From UBA1081 sp964613045 (lineage in GTDB: Bacteria; Bacillota; Clostridia; Oscillospirales; Acutalibacteraceae), in contig CAZTFS010000005.1 of the NCBI GenBank assembly GCA_964613045.1, forward strand, positions 1 through 43,210: 43,210 nucleotides of DNA, given 5' to 3'. This document shows positions 24,703 through 33,714 of this stretch, piece by piece. A program made the position numbers and the translations under genes. Every line of letters begins with the position of its first letter. Position 1 is the stretch's first letter. The notes beneath the pieces are model-generated. The model was given only the letters and a program-made list of their open reading frames with translations. It ran no database searches and was not told the DNA's origin.

Positions 24703-25965
24703 TTATTTCTCCTTAAGAATATCGGTATATGCATCAATAAGCATTTGAGCATTTTTTTCGGCATCATGAGTTACAAGGGCCCTCTTTTTTCCTGCCTCGG
24801 AAAGTGAAAGAGCAAGCTCATCGTTGTCAAAAACTCTTTTTATGTTCCAGGCAAGAAGTTTCGGGTCATCGTTTCTGTAGAAAAGAGCTTCTTTGCCGTC
24901 CTGAGCCATATCGGGAGCTCCGCCGGTATATGCAGAAATGCAGGGCGTGCCAACAGTCATAGCTTCGCCCAATGTGTTCGGGCTGTTTTCTATTGCAGAG
25001 CACAACACATAAGCGTTGACACTTGCTAACTTTTGTGCCACCTGCTGAGCATTGAGAGGCCCTGTAAATTCTATATGTTCCTCAACGCCAAGGTCTTTTA
25101 TCAGTTTTTTCAGATATGCACCATAGCCTTTTTTCAGAAATGAACGGTTATCGTTATCGCTGTAAGGCTTGTAGCCTGCAACATAAAGCTTTATGTCCGG
25201 ATATTCACGTATAAGCTCAGGTAATGCCATAACCGCAAAATGAACACCCTTGAGTGCATAGTAGCCATTACCTACATAAAGTGAGTGCCGCTGAATATTA
25301 TCTATATCCCAATTATTTTCATAAAAGGGCTTACGCAAAACCCTGTTACATGAATAATATTCTGCTTTTGGATTGATTGCATAGGAATGGGCTCTGTCCC
25401 AGGTCGTTCTGCCGAGAATATAGTCTGCGTTTTCAATGATTTCTTTTTCGGAGCTCATGCGGGGCTTGTACCATTTTGTTTTGCGAAGATGCATGATCCA
25501 TGCAGAGAAAATCTCCGTCAGGGATTTTGAAAACATCATATCGTCAATTTGCAGTTGACCGCACTGATAAGCATACTGTCCGTTGAGGATTCCCTGAAGG
25601 GAAACAACGGCGGGAATTCCATGTTTTTTTGCTGTCAGTTGCATTGCCCTTGCGTGGAGAAATTCCGTCCCTTCAATATTGATTATATCAGGCTTGAAAC
25701 CGGAAACGATTTTATCGCATTTTTTTTCAAGCTCAGAAAGAGATGTTGAAGGAGTATAATGCAGGCTGAAATAAGTTATTCCGTTGATTGTTTCAAGAAA
25801 ATTTATGTTTTTTTCGCATTTGCATACAATGCCAAGCTCAACTTCGCTGTTTTTTCTGAGCTGAGCAGCCATAGATTCAACCCAGCCGCCAAGCACTTCG
25901 GCTGACATGCCAAGCTTTACCGAAACTTCAGCGGGTATTAAATTTACAGTCCATAATATTTTCAT
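24703..25965 (-). CDS. Glycosyltransferase family 4
   Basis: A 420-residue GT-B enzyme. The N-terminal region begins MKILWTVNLIP and includes GGWVESMA as the acceptor loop; the donor half has SLYVGNGYYALKGVHFAVMA and the segment SAIENSPNTLGEAMTVGTPCI with glutamates in the E-x7-E arrangement. It differs clearly from the FCRIS-type GT4s. Its ATG overlaps the stop of the polymerase gene (ATGA). Donor and linkage cannot be determined. Confidence 0.85.
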   Translation of the reverse strand: MKILWTVNLIPAEVSVKLGMSAEVLGGWVESMAAQLRKNSEVELGIVCKCEKNINFLETINGITYFSLHYTPSTSLSELEKKCDKIVSGFKPDIINIEGTEFLHARAMQLTAKKHGIPAVVSLQGILNGQYAYQCGQLQIDDMMFSKSLTEIFSAWIMHLRKTKWYKPRMSSEKEIIENADYILGRTTWDRAHSYAINPKAEYYSCNRVLRKPFYENNWDIDNIQRHSLYVGNGYYALKGVHFAVMALPELIREYPDIKLYVAGYKPYSDNDNRSFLKKGYGAYLKKLIKDLGVEEHIEFTGPLNAQQVAQKLASVNAYVLCSAIENSPNTLGEAMTVGTPCISAYTGGAPDMAQDGKEALFYRNDDPKLLAWNIKRVFDNDELALSLSEAGKKRALVTHDAEKNAQMLIDAYTDILKEK

Positions 25966-27179
25966 TCTTCACAGACCTCGGTCCATTTTAAAATATCTTC
26001 AAAAAACAGTGGGGCGACTATAAGTATCATACAGGTAAATGAATAATTGAACGAGTCAAGAACAGAAACAAACAGCAGAGAGATCAGCGTTATATTGGCT
26101 GCGGAAACGATAAATGAATCACTGTAATTGTTTTTATAGAAAATCGGAACAGTATAAAACATTTTTGAAAACATATATGCACCGAACAATCCGTATTTTG
26201 AAGAGATATCAAGAAATGCAGAATGCCCGCCGCCGTTTTTACGCCAGAGTGATCCGATTATCGGATACTTGACTATATTATTAATACTGGTTAAATAAGC
26301 AGTAATTCTGCCTTGAATGGATTCACCAGTTTCGCCTGTTTCGGAAGTTGATACAAGGTCGTTGATTTTTTTTTCAACAGCTGTGCCGTCAAAAAATTCA
26401 AGCAACCAGTTTCTGAAGCTGTCAATATACATTATCGCTGCCATAATGCAGACGAACAGAGCTACGGAAACAACAAAGGCGGCAGTTGCACTTCTTCCTT
26501 TGTAGAAAAGAAGAAGAACTATACTCAGTGCACTGGTAAATACGGCGATTGAATAACCTGCAATTGCAATCAGCCATATATATGATACGAACCATGACGC
26601 ACCCACAGCAAAGAGCAATTTGTTGCTTTTAAATGATTTTATTATCCATGCAAAAATTACAGGGCATATACAAACCTGAGGGTATATAAGACTGTATCCG
26701 CCGATACCGCTTTCCAGGTAGGTATAGGTGTCTTCGTTGTCACGAACCAACTGTCTTGCAATAGTTGGGTCTTCAATCAGAGCATTTATTGTAATACCGT
26801 TCCATACAGTCAGCAAGATAAGTATGATCGGAATCAGCCCCGAAAGTTCATCCCACTTATCTGTGTAAAAATGGTTCATCATAAAGCAGATAACCAGCAT
26901 TATCATGGCAATTTGTTTCAGTAAGTTCGATAAATTTTGACTTTCAAAATAAATTGTGCCGATTACAAGGATCAGGAAAAAAATTGCTCCAACCTGTTCT
27001 TTCCCCAGAATAACGGGGTTTTCCCTGATAAACCATATTACAAACCACACACCTGCACAGGCAAGTGCGAGTAATCTGTAGATCGTTCCGACCTGAAGAG
27101 GAGGAGAAATTGTCCATATAACAAGATAAAGCACGGCTATTTTCTGTATAAATCCGTACGACAATCCGTCTTTGAGCAT
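25962..27179 (-). CDS. O-antigen/capsule polymerase-like membrane protein (Wzy/WaaL superfamily)
   Basis: The 405-residue protein has about 11 hydrophobic helices and a large periplasmic-type (extracellular) loop (~250-330). That loop ends with the Wzy_C-like motif NGGGHSAFLDISSKYGLFGAYMF (partly quoted: GGGHSAFLDISSKYG), which is characteristic of polymerases and ligases of O-antigen type. It would join repeat units on the outer membrane face. A near-perfect ribosome-binding site (AAAGGAGG) lies ahead of the ATG. No Wzx flippase is seen in the operon, which makes its partner an open question. Confidence 0.82.
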   Translation of the reverse strand: MLKDGLSYGFIQKIAVLYLVIWTISPPLQVGTIYRLLALACAGVWFVIWFIRENPVILGKEQVGAIFFLILVIGTIYFESQNLSNLLKQIAMIMLVICFMMNHFYTDKWDELSGLIPIILILLTVWNGITINALIEDPTIARQLVRDNEDTYTYLESGIGGYSLIYPQVCICPVIFAWIIKSFKSNKLLFAVGASWFVSYIWLIAIAGYSIAVFTSALSIVLLLFYKGRSATAAFVVSVALFVCIMAAIMYIDSFRNWLLEFFDGTAVEKKINDLVSTSETGETGESIQGRITAYLTSINNIVKYPIIGSLWRKNGGGHSAFLDISSKYGLFGAYMFSKMFYTVPIFYKNNYSDSFIVSAANITLISLLFVSVLDSFNYSFTCMILIVAPLFFEDILKWTEVCEE

Positions 27180-27193
27180 ATTTTCCTCCTTTT

Positions 27194-28324
27194 TTATTTA
27201 CTAAGCCATTCCTCGAATTCTTTTATGAATGTTTCAAAGTGGAAGGCTGTGTTAAGAGCTTTTTCTGATTTTTTTGTGTTTTTCTCAATCATATCAAGCA
27301 TTGCATCTGCTATACTTTCGGCTGACATATCCTTGAGCAGAGTGCCCGTTCCGCTTTTTTTGATGTATTCCCCGACATCGCTGACATCCGTGGTTATTAT
27401 CGGTACGCCGCAGGTGTATGCCTCAGCAAATTTTGTAGGGAAACCTGCATTGTTGCGTCGGTCTGAACGACGGATGAAAATATAGCAATCGCATTGTGAT
27501 ACATATTTTATTGTTTCCTCATGGGAAAGCTTGCCCATAAAGGTTATTTTGTTTTGTATATTTTGAGGAATTATGCAGTCGTGATAAATATGTCTGAAAT
27601 CATTTTCGGTAATACCGATTATGCGAAAACGGATGTCATTTTTATTTATGCTGCAGAATGCTTCAACTGCTTTATCAAGGCTTTCCTTGTTGCCGTCAGG
27701 TACGCCTGCAAAACAGAACTCAAATATGCCGTCAGTATCGCTTTGCCGGTGCCATATACGATCGCTGATATCAACAAGCGGAGGAATAAGAACAAGACTG
27801 TCATTTTTTCTGTACTTTTTTTTCATCATACTGCTTATGACAATTATCCCGTCTGCGATTTTGTGGGCGAAATTCCTGATAAGAATTTCGTCAAGAGCCT
27901 TGAAGGCTCTTTTCAGAAATGAGCCGTCAGTGTCTTTTGTCCACTCCGTACAGTCGTAACAAACTTTTATTCCCTTTTTGCTGAAATATTTTTTTGCTTT
28001 AAGCAGAGTGAAAAGGGGAGTGTTGTAAAGAATTATTCTTTCAACATCGCCATATTTCTCAGTAAGCTCATCAATAAAGCTTATATTGAACATGTGTTTA
28101 AACCATTGGATGGCAGTCTTAGGATGAGCCTGTTCATACATATTTTTATATCCTTCAACGGGTCTTATGCCGTAAAAGTCATCAACTGACGGAGCAGCAC
28201 CGATAAAAACAGTGTTATAGCCAATAGTATTGAATATCTTTCCGTTGGAAACAACTCTGTTTGCGGATGCACTTTTATCGGGCAGTGTAAATCCGCCGAA
28301 ATAGATTATTGTACCTTTGCTCAT
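27194..28324 (-). CDS. Glycosyltransferase family 4
   Basis: A 376-residue GT-B protein starting MSKGTIIYFGGFTLPDKSASANRVVSN, an acceptor loop seen in WcaL/WbuB-like enzymes. The donor half includes FCFAGVPDGNKESLDKAVEAF and a FIRRSDRRNNAGFPTKFAEAY segment, where acidic residues are spaced more loosely than the usual E-x7-E. The variant donor motif suggests an unusual sugar. It overlaps the preceding epimerase by 4 bases (ATGA). Confidence 0.82.
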   Translation of the reverse strand: MSKGTIIYFGGFTLPDKSASANRVVSNGKIFNTIGYNTVFIGAAPSVDDFYGIRPVEGYKNMYEQAHPKTAIQWFKHMFNISFIDELTEKYGDVERIILYNTPLFTLLKAKKYFSKKGIKVCYDCTEWTKDTDGSFLKRAFKALDEILIRNFAHKIADGIIVISSMMKKKYRKNDSLVLIPPLVDISDRIWHRQSDTDGIFEFCFAGVPDGNKESLDKAVEAFCSINKNDIRFRIIGITENDFRHIYHDCIIPQNIQNKITFMGKLSHEETIKYVSQCDCYIFIRRSDRRNNAGFPTKFAEAYTCGVPIITTDVSDVGEYIKKSGTGTLLKDMSAESIADAMLDMIEKNTKKSEKALNTAFHFETFIKEFEEWLSK

Positions 28325-29295
28325 AAGTTTTCTTTATACCATTCAATGGCAGCTTTGATTCCTCTTTCAAAGCTCCATTCGGGGTCATAGCACAGCATAG
28401 CCTTCGCTTTTGAAATGTCAGCATTGCTGTGCTTGATATCACCGGCTCTGTCAGGTCCGAAATTCGGCTCAATATCAACACCGAGGGCTTTTGTTAAACC
28501 GTAGTAAATATCAATCAGATATTCTCTGCCGCCGTATGCGATGTTGAAAGCTTCACCTGCAGCTTCGTGCGGAGCAAGGCAGGCTTTAAGATTTGCTTCA
28601 ATTACATTTTCGATGTATGTGAAGTCACGGCTCTGTTTTCCGTCGCCGTTGATCGTGGGTGTTTCACCGTTGAGAAGCAGCTTGATAAATTTGGGAATAA
28701 CTGCCGCATAAGCACCGTCGGGTGTCTGTCTTTTTCCAAAAACATTGAAATAACGCATTCCGTAGGTGTCAAGACCGTAGTGCTTTGTGTATTGCTTTGC
28801 CCATTCCTCGTCGCATCTTTTTGTAAGAGCGTATGGAGAGAGCAGATTGCCTTCTCTTCCTTCGGTTTTTGGCAGGTTGGGCTCATCGCCGTAAACAGAT
28901 GATGAAGAGGCATAAACAAACTTCTTGACATTATTCCGTCTTGCTGCTTCAAGCATATTAAGTGTGCCGCTGATGTTATTTGCACAGTAGAAAAGCGGCA
29001 TTTCAATGCTTCTGGGAACGCTTCCCCATGCTGCCTGATTGAGAACATAATCAACATCTTTGCAAGCATTTATGCATACATCAAGGTCTTTTATATCACC
29101 CATTATGAATTCATAATCGGGGTTTGAAATAAACATATCAACATTCTTCTGTGAGCCTGTTGATAAATCGTCAAGACAGCGCACACGGTAACCCATTTCA
29201 AGGATTGCTTCGCAAAGGTTTGACCCTATAAAGCCTGCACCGCCTGTAACAAGAAATAAAGAGTTTTCGGGAAATTTGAGATGTCTGTAGCCCAT
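28321..29295 (-). CDS. WbpP/TviC-like UDP-HexNAc(A) 4-epimerase
   Basis: The 324-residue SDR enzyme has TGGAGFIG (17-24), the catalytic SSSS/Tyr-Lys set (YASSSSVYG at 128-136, YALTK at 155-159) and the YxNVFGKRQTPDGAYAAVIP segment typical of the WbpP/TviC/Gne group. These epimerise UDP-GlcNAc or its uronate at C4. The adjacent WbpO-like dehydrogenase makes the uronic acid route likely (UDP-GalNAcA). The ATG at 29295 follows GGAGG by 8 bases and the dehydrogenase stop by 1; the frame extends 38 codons upstream but inside that gene. Confidence 0.85.
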   Translation of the reverse strand: MGYRHLKFPENSLFLVTGGAGFIGSNLCEAILEMGYRVRCLDDLSTGSQKNVDMFISNPDYEFIMGDIKDLDVCINACKDVDYVLNQAAWGSVPRSIEMPLFYCANNISGTLNMLEAARRNNVKKFVYASSSSVYGDEPNLPKTEGREGNLLSPYALTKRCDEEWAKQYTKHYGLDTYGMRYFNVFGKRQTPDGAYAAVIPKFIKLLLNGETPTINGDGKQSRDFTYIENVIEANLKACLAPHEAAGEAFNIAYGGREYLIDIYYGLTKALGVDIEPNFGPDRAGDIKHSNADISKAKAMLCYDPEWSFERGIKAAIEWYKENL

Positions 29296-29296
29296 T

Positions 29297-30622
29297 TTAC
29301 AGCCTCCAGTACTGATAGCCTGCTTCTGAATATGTCTTTCTGTCAAGTACGCCTTTAACGTCAATAAGCACCTTGCTGCCGTTTTCTCCGCACTTAAACA
29401 TTGCATCAATATCGCTCATTGAGAAGCTCATAAACTCAGTATGTCCGACTGCGATAATTACCGCATCCATATCTGTAACTGCACTGATGTCAACGAATTC
29501 AATGCCGTAGTGCTGTTTACCTTCTTCGGCATCTGCAACTGTGTCTGCAACAACGGGAATTATACCGTATTCCTTAAGCTCGTTAATAATGTCAATAACT
29601 TTTGTGTTTCTGGTATCCGGACAATTCTCCTTGAATGTGAAGCCGAGGATCGCAACCTTTGCATCCTTAACGTTTTTGCCGGTGGCAATGAGCTTTTTAA
29701 CGGTGTTTTCAGCAACATATTTGCCCATATCATCGTTTATGCGTCTGCCGGCAAGGATAACCTGACTGTGGTAGCCCAGCTGTTCAGCTTTATATGTAAG
29801 GTAATAGGGGTCAACACCTATACAGTGCCCGCCTACAAGACCGGGGAAAAATTTAAGAAAGTTCCATTTTGTTCCAGCAGCCTCAAGAACAGCTTTTGTG
29901 TCGATACCCATTTTATTGAAGATGATTGAAAGCTCATTCATGAAAGCGATGTTGATGTCACGCTGGCTGTTTTCAATAACCTTTGCGGCTTCTGCAACCT
30001 TGATGCTTTCTGCACGGTGAACACCTGCCTCAACAACAAGCTCATAAACCTTTGCAACAAGCTCAAGTGTTTCATCATCCATACCGGAAACGATTTTTAC
30101 GATTGTTTCAAGGCGGTGTACCTTGTCACCGGGGTTGATTCTTTCGGGAGAATAGCCGATTTTAAAATCAACGCCGCATTTAAGACCGGATTCTTTTTCG
30201 AGAATAGGTACGCAGACGTCTTCTGTAACTCCGGGATAAACGGTTGATTCAAAAACAACGACGGAGCCTTTTGTGAGATTTCTGCCGAGAATACGGCTTG
30301 CACCCTCAACGGGAGTCAGATCGGGAGTGTGATCCGCATTTACCGGTGTGGGAACGGCAACGATGTGAAATTTTGCTTTGCGAAGCTTTGTTTCGTCGGA
30401 AGTGAATTCGACACTTGTATTTTTTATTGCTTCGTCACCCACTTCGAGAGTGGGATCAATACCGCTTTTGTAGAGCTCAACTTTTTTTTCATTGAGGTCA
30501 TAGCCGATAACATCAACCTTTTTTGCAAACGCTACGGCAATGGGCATACCTACATAGCCCAGACCTACAAGAGAGATTTTTTCTTCTTTTGCAAGCAGTT
30601 TTTCATAAAGATCTGTATACAT
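29297..30622 (-). CDS. UDP-HexNAc 6-dehydrogenase (WbpO/TviB-like)
   Basis: The 441-residue enzyme has an N-terminal Rossmann fold (GLGYVG, 20-25), VPTPVNADHTPDLTP (90-104), Lys214 in a conserved KVAEAAKVIEN stretch, and the catalytic cysteine Cys267 in GLVGGHCIGVDPYYL. Details such as AAGTKWNFLKF and GYHSQVILAGRRIND are those of the UDP-N-acetylhexosamine branch (WbpO, TviB) rather than UDP-glucose dehydrogenase. It oxidises the C6 alcohol to a carboxylate, using NAD+ twice. GGAAGG precedes the ATG at 30622; the longer TTG-started frame has none. It would supply a negatively charged sugar. Confidence 0.87.
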   Translation of the reverse strand: MYTDLYEKLLAKEEKISLVGLGYVGMPIAVAFAKKVDVIGYDLNEKKVELYKSGIDPTLEVGDEAIKNTSVEFTSDETKLRKAKFHIVAVPTPVNADHTPDLTPVEGASRILGRNLTKGSVVVFESTVYPGVTEDVCVPILEKESGLKCGVDFKIGYSPERINPGDKVHRLETIVKIVSGMDDETLELVAKVYELVVEAGVHRAESIKVAEAAKVIENSQRDINIAFMNELSIIFNKMGIDTKAVLEAAGTKWNFLKFFPGLVGGHCIGVDPYYLTYKAEQLGYHSQVILAGRRINDDMGKYVAENTVKKLIATGKNVKDAKVAILGFTFKENCPDTRNTKVIDIINELKEYGIIPVVADTVADAEEGKQHYGIEFVDISAVTDMDAVIIAVGHTEFMSFSMSDIDAMFKCGENGSKVLIDVKGVLDRKTYSEAGYQYWRL

Positions 30623-30635
30623 GTCTTTTCCTTCC

Positions 30636-31775
30636 TTATTTACACAAGCTGTTAATTTTTTCAAGATATGCGTCTGTTACTTTTTTACGTGAAAAATTTG
30701 ATTTTACATGCTCTCTTCCTTTTTCACCCATGGCTTTTCTTTCGTTATTGGAAAGGGAAAGGAATTTTTTGATTTGTGCACAGAGTGCCTCAACATCTCC
30801 GCCGTGGTACATAAATCCTGTTTCGCCGTCAACAAATGTTTCCATGCATCCGGGATTATCAGTGGATATTATCGGTCTGCCGCTTGATGCACTTTCAAGC
30901 AATACATTGCTCATTCCTTCACCATAGGTTGACGGGTGGATCGTAGCGTGGGATGCGGCAACAAAAGGTTTTATATCTTTTTGGCTGCCACGATATTCAA
31001 TGATACCCTTTTCGGTGAGTTCTGTAAGCAGCTTTTCATAGTGCATTTCCGTGGGTTCAATGAAGCCAAGCATATTGAACTCAGTGTTTGGATATTCGGC
31101 TTTTATCCTTTCAGCGGCTTCTATGTAATCATCAACACCTTTATCATGAAGGATTCTGCCGATATAGTTAAAAACAACCTTTTTTCCGCTTATTCCGTCA
31201 CCGCCGTCGGGGTAGGATTGCAAGGGATATCTTTCGGTGTTGACACCCGAGCCTGGTATAAGCTGATGATCACCCTTAACCATGCCTGATTCTTCCGCAA
31301 GCTTCATATTGGTTGAATTCTGAAACATAACACAGGCGGAACGTCTGAACGAGAATTTAAAAAGTCCCATTATAAGCTTCTGTACAAATCCGCCTTCATT
31401 CAATACGCTGCCGAAGCCGGTGACGTTACTGATTACGGGAATTCTCAGCAGATATGCCGCAATGCCTGCATATACATTGGGTTTTGCCGTATATGTCAGA
31501 ACAACCGAAGGCTTGTTTTTTATAAAAAGAAGAAGATAGTGGATAAAAAGCTTAATGTCTGCAAAAATATTTGTTCCTCTTCTGTCTATCACAGGGTCAT
31601 CATAGCGGTATTCGAGATACTTCATAAGCTCAAATTTTTCGCCGTCGGGGCATGATATGAGCATTTCGTAGCCGGCATTTATTATTTCCTCGATAAGTTC
31701 TTTGCGAAAGCAATAGATATCATCATCATTATTTGTCAGCAGAGCGATAAGATGCTTGTTTTTTTGTTTTTTCAT
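30636..31775 (-). CDS. Glycosyltransferase family 4, PglA/WbpH-like
   Basis: The 379-residue GT-B protein contains TNVTGFGSVLNEGG-like acceptor features and the donor segment FNYIGRILHDKGVDDYIEAAE, then HPSTYGEGMSNVLLESASSGRPIIST with Glu pairs spaced by seven. This arrangement matches GT4 enzymes acting just after a PglC-type initiating transferase, adding the second sugar to the lipid-linked primer. GGAG lies 9 bases ahead of the ATG at 31775. The start lies inside the 3' end of the previous gene (47-base overlap). Confidence 0.85.
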   Translation of the reverse strand: MKKQKNKHLIALLTNNDDDIYCFRKELIEEIINAGYEMLISCPDGEKFELMKYLEYRYDDPVIDRRGTNIFADIKLFIHYLLLFIKNKPSVVLTYTAKPNVYAGIAAYLLRIPVISNVTGFGSVLNEGGFVQKLIMGLFKFSFRRSACVMFQNSTNMKLAEESGMVKGDHQLIPGSGVNTERYPLQSYPDGGDGISGKKVVFNYIGRILHDKGVDDYIEAAERIKAEYPNTEFNMLGFIEPTEMHYEKLLTELTEKGIIEYRGSQKDIKPFVAASHATIHPSTYGEGMSNVLLESASSGRPIISTDNPGCMETFVDGETGFMYHGGDVEALCAQIKKFLSLSNNERKAMGEKGREHVKSNFSRKKVTDAYLEKINSLCK

Positions 31776-32478
31776 TTTTTTCACTCCGAGGTTCTTTGCG
31801 GAAAACAGCAAGAACAGTTAATATCATAACCTTAATATCGTCAATGAAGCTGAAGCTTCTTATTGCGGCAAGGTTGTATTTCATTTTGTCGGGAAGAACA
31901 ACCTCGATATATGTTTTTTCAACATCCTCTGCGGCATCAAGAAGCTCGTTTTCGTCCTTGTAGTAAATGCTTGCCTCGGAGGTTATACCTGAGGGAAGAA
32001 GAAGTGTTGCCATCATTTCGGGTGTATATTTTTCAACATATTTGGGGACTTCGGGTCGAGTGCCCACGAAAGTCATTGTTCCTCTGAAAACATCAATAAG
32101 TTGGCTTAATTCATCAAGCTTGTATTTTCGGATAAATTTACCCGTCTTTGTTATTCTTGAGTCGCCGCCAACAGTTAAAAGAGAGCCTTTGTCGGCATCG
32201 GTGACCATTGAACGGAATTTGAAAATTTTAAATTCCTCGCCGTATCTGGTTACTCTTGTCTGTCTGTAAAAAACAGGACCCTTTGAGTCAAGCTTAATTG
32301 CAATTGCGAGAGCAAGAAACACGGGGGAGAGCACCACAAGGAGAATAAAAGACACAACAATATCAAAAACACGTTTCAGTACCAGCTGTGCTTTTTTCTT
32401 GCTGAGCAGATCATAATATTCTTTAACCTCCGGTATCTGCATAGGTGCGGGGATATCTTTCCATTTTCGCAATATCAT
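31729..32478 (-). CDS. Small monotopic phosphoglycosyl transferase (WcaJ/PglC-like)
   Basis: The 249-residue protein has a re-entrant hydrophobic helix (38-61, with Ser-Pro at 51-52), FKFRSM (87-91 area), the catalytic Asp-Glu dyad (Asp122-Glu123 in KLDELSQ) and GTRPEV (139-144), the core of the bacterial sugar transferase family. It starts repeat-unit synthesis by moving a phospho-sugar from a UDP donor to undecaprenyl phosphate. The neighbouring dehydratase and aminotransferase suggest an amino-dideoxy HexNAc donor. The tail (EPRSEKNEKTKKQ...) runs 47 bases into the next gene. ATG at 32478 has GAGG 10 bases ahead. Confidence 0.88.
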   Translation of the reverse strand: MILRKWKDIPAPMQIPEVKEYYDLLSKKKAQLVLKRVFDIVVSFILLVVLSPVFLALAIAIKLDSKGPVFYRQTRVTRYGEEFKIFKFRSMVTDADKGSLLTVGGDSRITKTGKFIRKYKLDELSQLIDVFRGTMTFVGTRPEVPKYVEKYTPEMMATLLLPSGITSEASIYYKDENELLDAAEDVEKTYIEVVLPDKMKYNLAAIRSFSFIDDIKVMILTVLAVFRKEPRSEKNEKTKKQASYRSADK

Positions 32479-32489
32479 ATAATACAACC

Positions 32490-33695
32490 TCAAATATATT
32501 TTTTTACGACCTGTGTAAAGTTCTCACAAACGCAATCAACATCGCTGCCCGTAAGCCTTGTGTGCAGGGGGAGGGTGATTTCGTTTTTGAAAAAGTTATA
32601 TGCATTGGGGAAATTGCTTATATCAAAGCCGAGATTTTTATAAGCCGTCATCATCGGCAGAGGCTTATAGTGTACATTACAGGCAATTCCTCTTTCTGCC
32701 ATCTCGGTTATGATCTCGTTTCTTGTTTCCTCCGTTATATGTGGGATTCTTGTTATATACAGATGTCCTGAACCTGAATGGTGTTCACCGTAGTGGTCAA
32801 GGTGAGAAATACCGAGTGAATCGCACATTTCATCGTATCTGAGAATTATTTCTTTTCTTCGTTTCATAAGAACCGGATATCTTTCAAGCTGTTTTAATCC
32901 GATTGCTGCGGTGATATCAGTCATATTGCATTTGTACCACGGACCGATGATATCATATTCCCATGCACCTGCTTTTGTTTTTGCAAGAGCATCCTTTGAT
33001 TGTCCGTGAAGACTGAAAAGCATATATTTTTTATAAAGCTCTTCGCTGTTGATTCCCTCAAGCTTTTTCCATGTTGCCGCACCACCCTCTGCAGTGGTCA
33101 GATTTTTGACGGCGTGGAAAGAAAATGAAGTGAAATCGGCAATTTCGCCTGCTTTTTTTCCTCTTTGGGTAGCTCCGAGGGCGTGGGCACAGTCGGCACA
33201 GACCGCAACTCTGCCCAATGCACTCTGAATTTCGTTTTTCGGTCTGAAAAGATGTTTTTTTCTTTCAACCGCAGTGAAAATTCGCTCATAGTCGCAGATA
33301 ATTCCTGCAAGATCAACAGGAATTATCGCCTTTGTTTTTTCGGTTATTGCCTCTTCCATAAGGTCATAATCCATTTCAAAGGAATCAGGCTTGCTGTCAA
33401 TAAAAACAACCTTTGCACCCGTATGTATTGCCGCTGATGCGGATGCTGTATATGTATAGGCAGGAACAATGACCTCGTCCCCGTCTCCTATACCGAGAAC
33501 ACGCAGATTCAGTTCAAGAGCCGCTGTTGCGGAATTCAGGCATGCAACTTTTTCCGTGCCGCAGTACTCGGCAAGTCTGCGTTCAAACTCCTTTGTTCTT
33601 GGACCTGTTGTTATCCAGCCTGAACGGAGTGCCTCACAGACTTCGCCTATTTCTGCCTCTGTAATGTCGGGAGGACTGAACGGAATGTTTGCCAT
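32490..33695 (-). CDS. DegT/DnrJ-type PLP aminotransferase for UDP-sugar C4 amination
   Basis: The 401-residue protein has the sugar aminotransferase layout: GPRTKEFER (31-39), LNSATAALEL (53-62), IVPAYTYTASA (76-86), the cofactor-contacting Asp168 in CADCAHALG, and the PLP lysine Lys197 in SFHAVKNLTTAEGG. Such enzymes (PglE, WcfR, ArnB-like) transfer an amino group to the 4-keto sugar made by the dehydratase encoded just upstream, likely giving UDP-4-amino-4,6-dideoxy-HexNAc. No N-acetyltransferase follows, so the amine may stay free. Whether the product is gluco- or galacto-configured cannot be told. Confidence 0.87.
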   Translation of the reverse strand: MANIPFSPPDITEAEIGEVCEALRSGWITTGPRTKEFERRLAEYCGTEKVACLNSATAALELNLRVLGIGDGDEVIVPAYTYTASASAAIHTGAKVVFIDSKPDSFEMDYDLMEEAITEKTKAIIPVDLAGIICDYERIFTAVERKKHLFRPKNEIQSALGRVAVCADCAHALGATQRGKKAGEIADFTSFSFHAVKNLTTAEGGAATWKKLEGINSEELYKKYMLFSLHGQSKDALAKTKAGAWEYDIIGPWYKCNMTDITAAIGLKQLERYPVLMKRRKEIILRYDEMCDSLGISHLDHYGEHHSGSGHLYITRIPHITEETRNEIITEMAERGIACNVHYKPLPMMTAYKNLGFDISNFPNAYNFFKNEITLPLHTRLTGSDVDCVCENFTQVVKKYI

Positions 33696-33714
33696 TAATT
33701 AACCTCTTTTCAGT

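Noticed and set aside
30624..30664. Longer start for the UDP-HexNAc dehydrogenase (TTG at 30664)
   Set aside because: It would run into the end of the preceding GT4 and lacks a ribosome-binding site; ATG at 30622 has GGAAGG.
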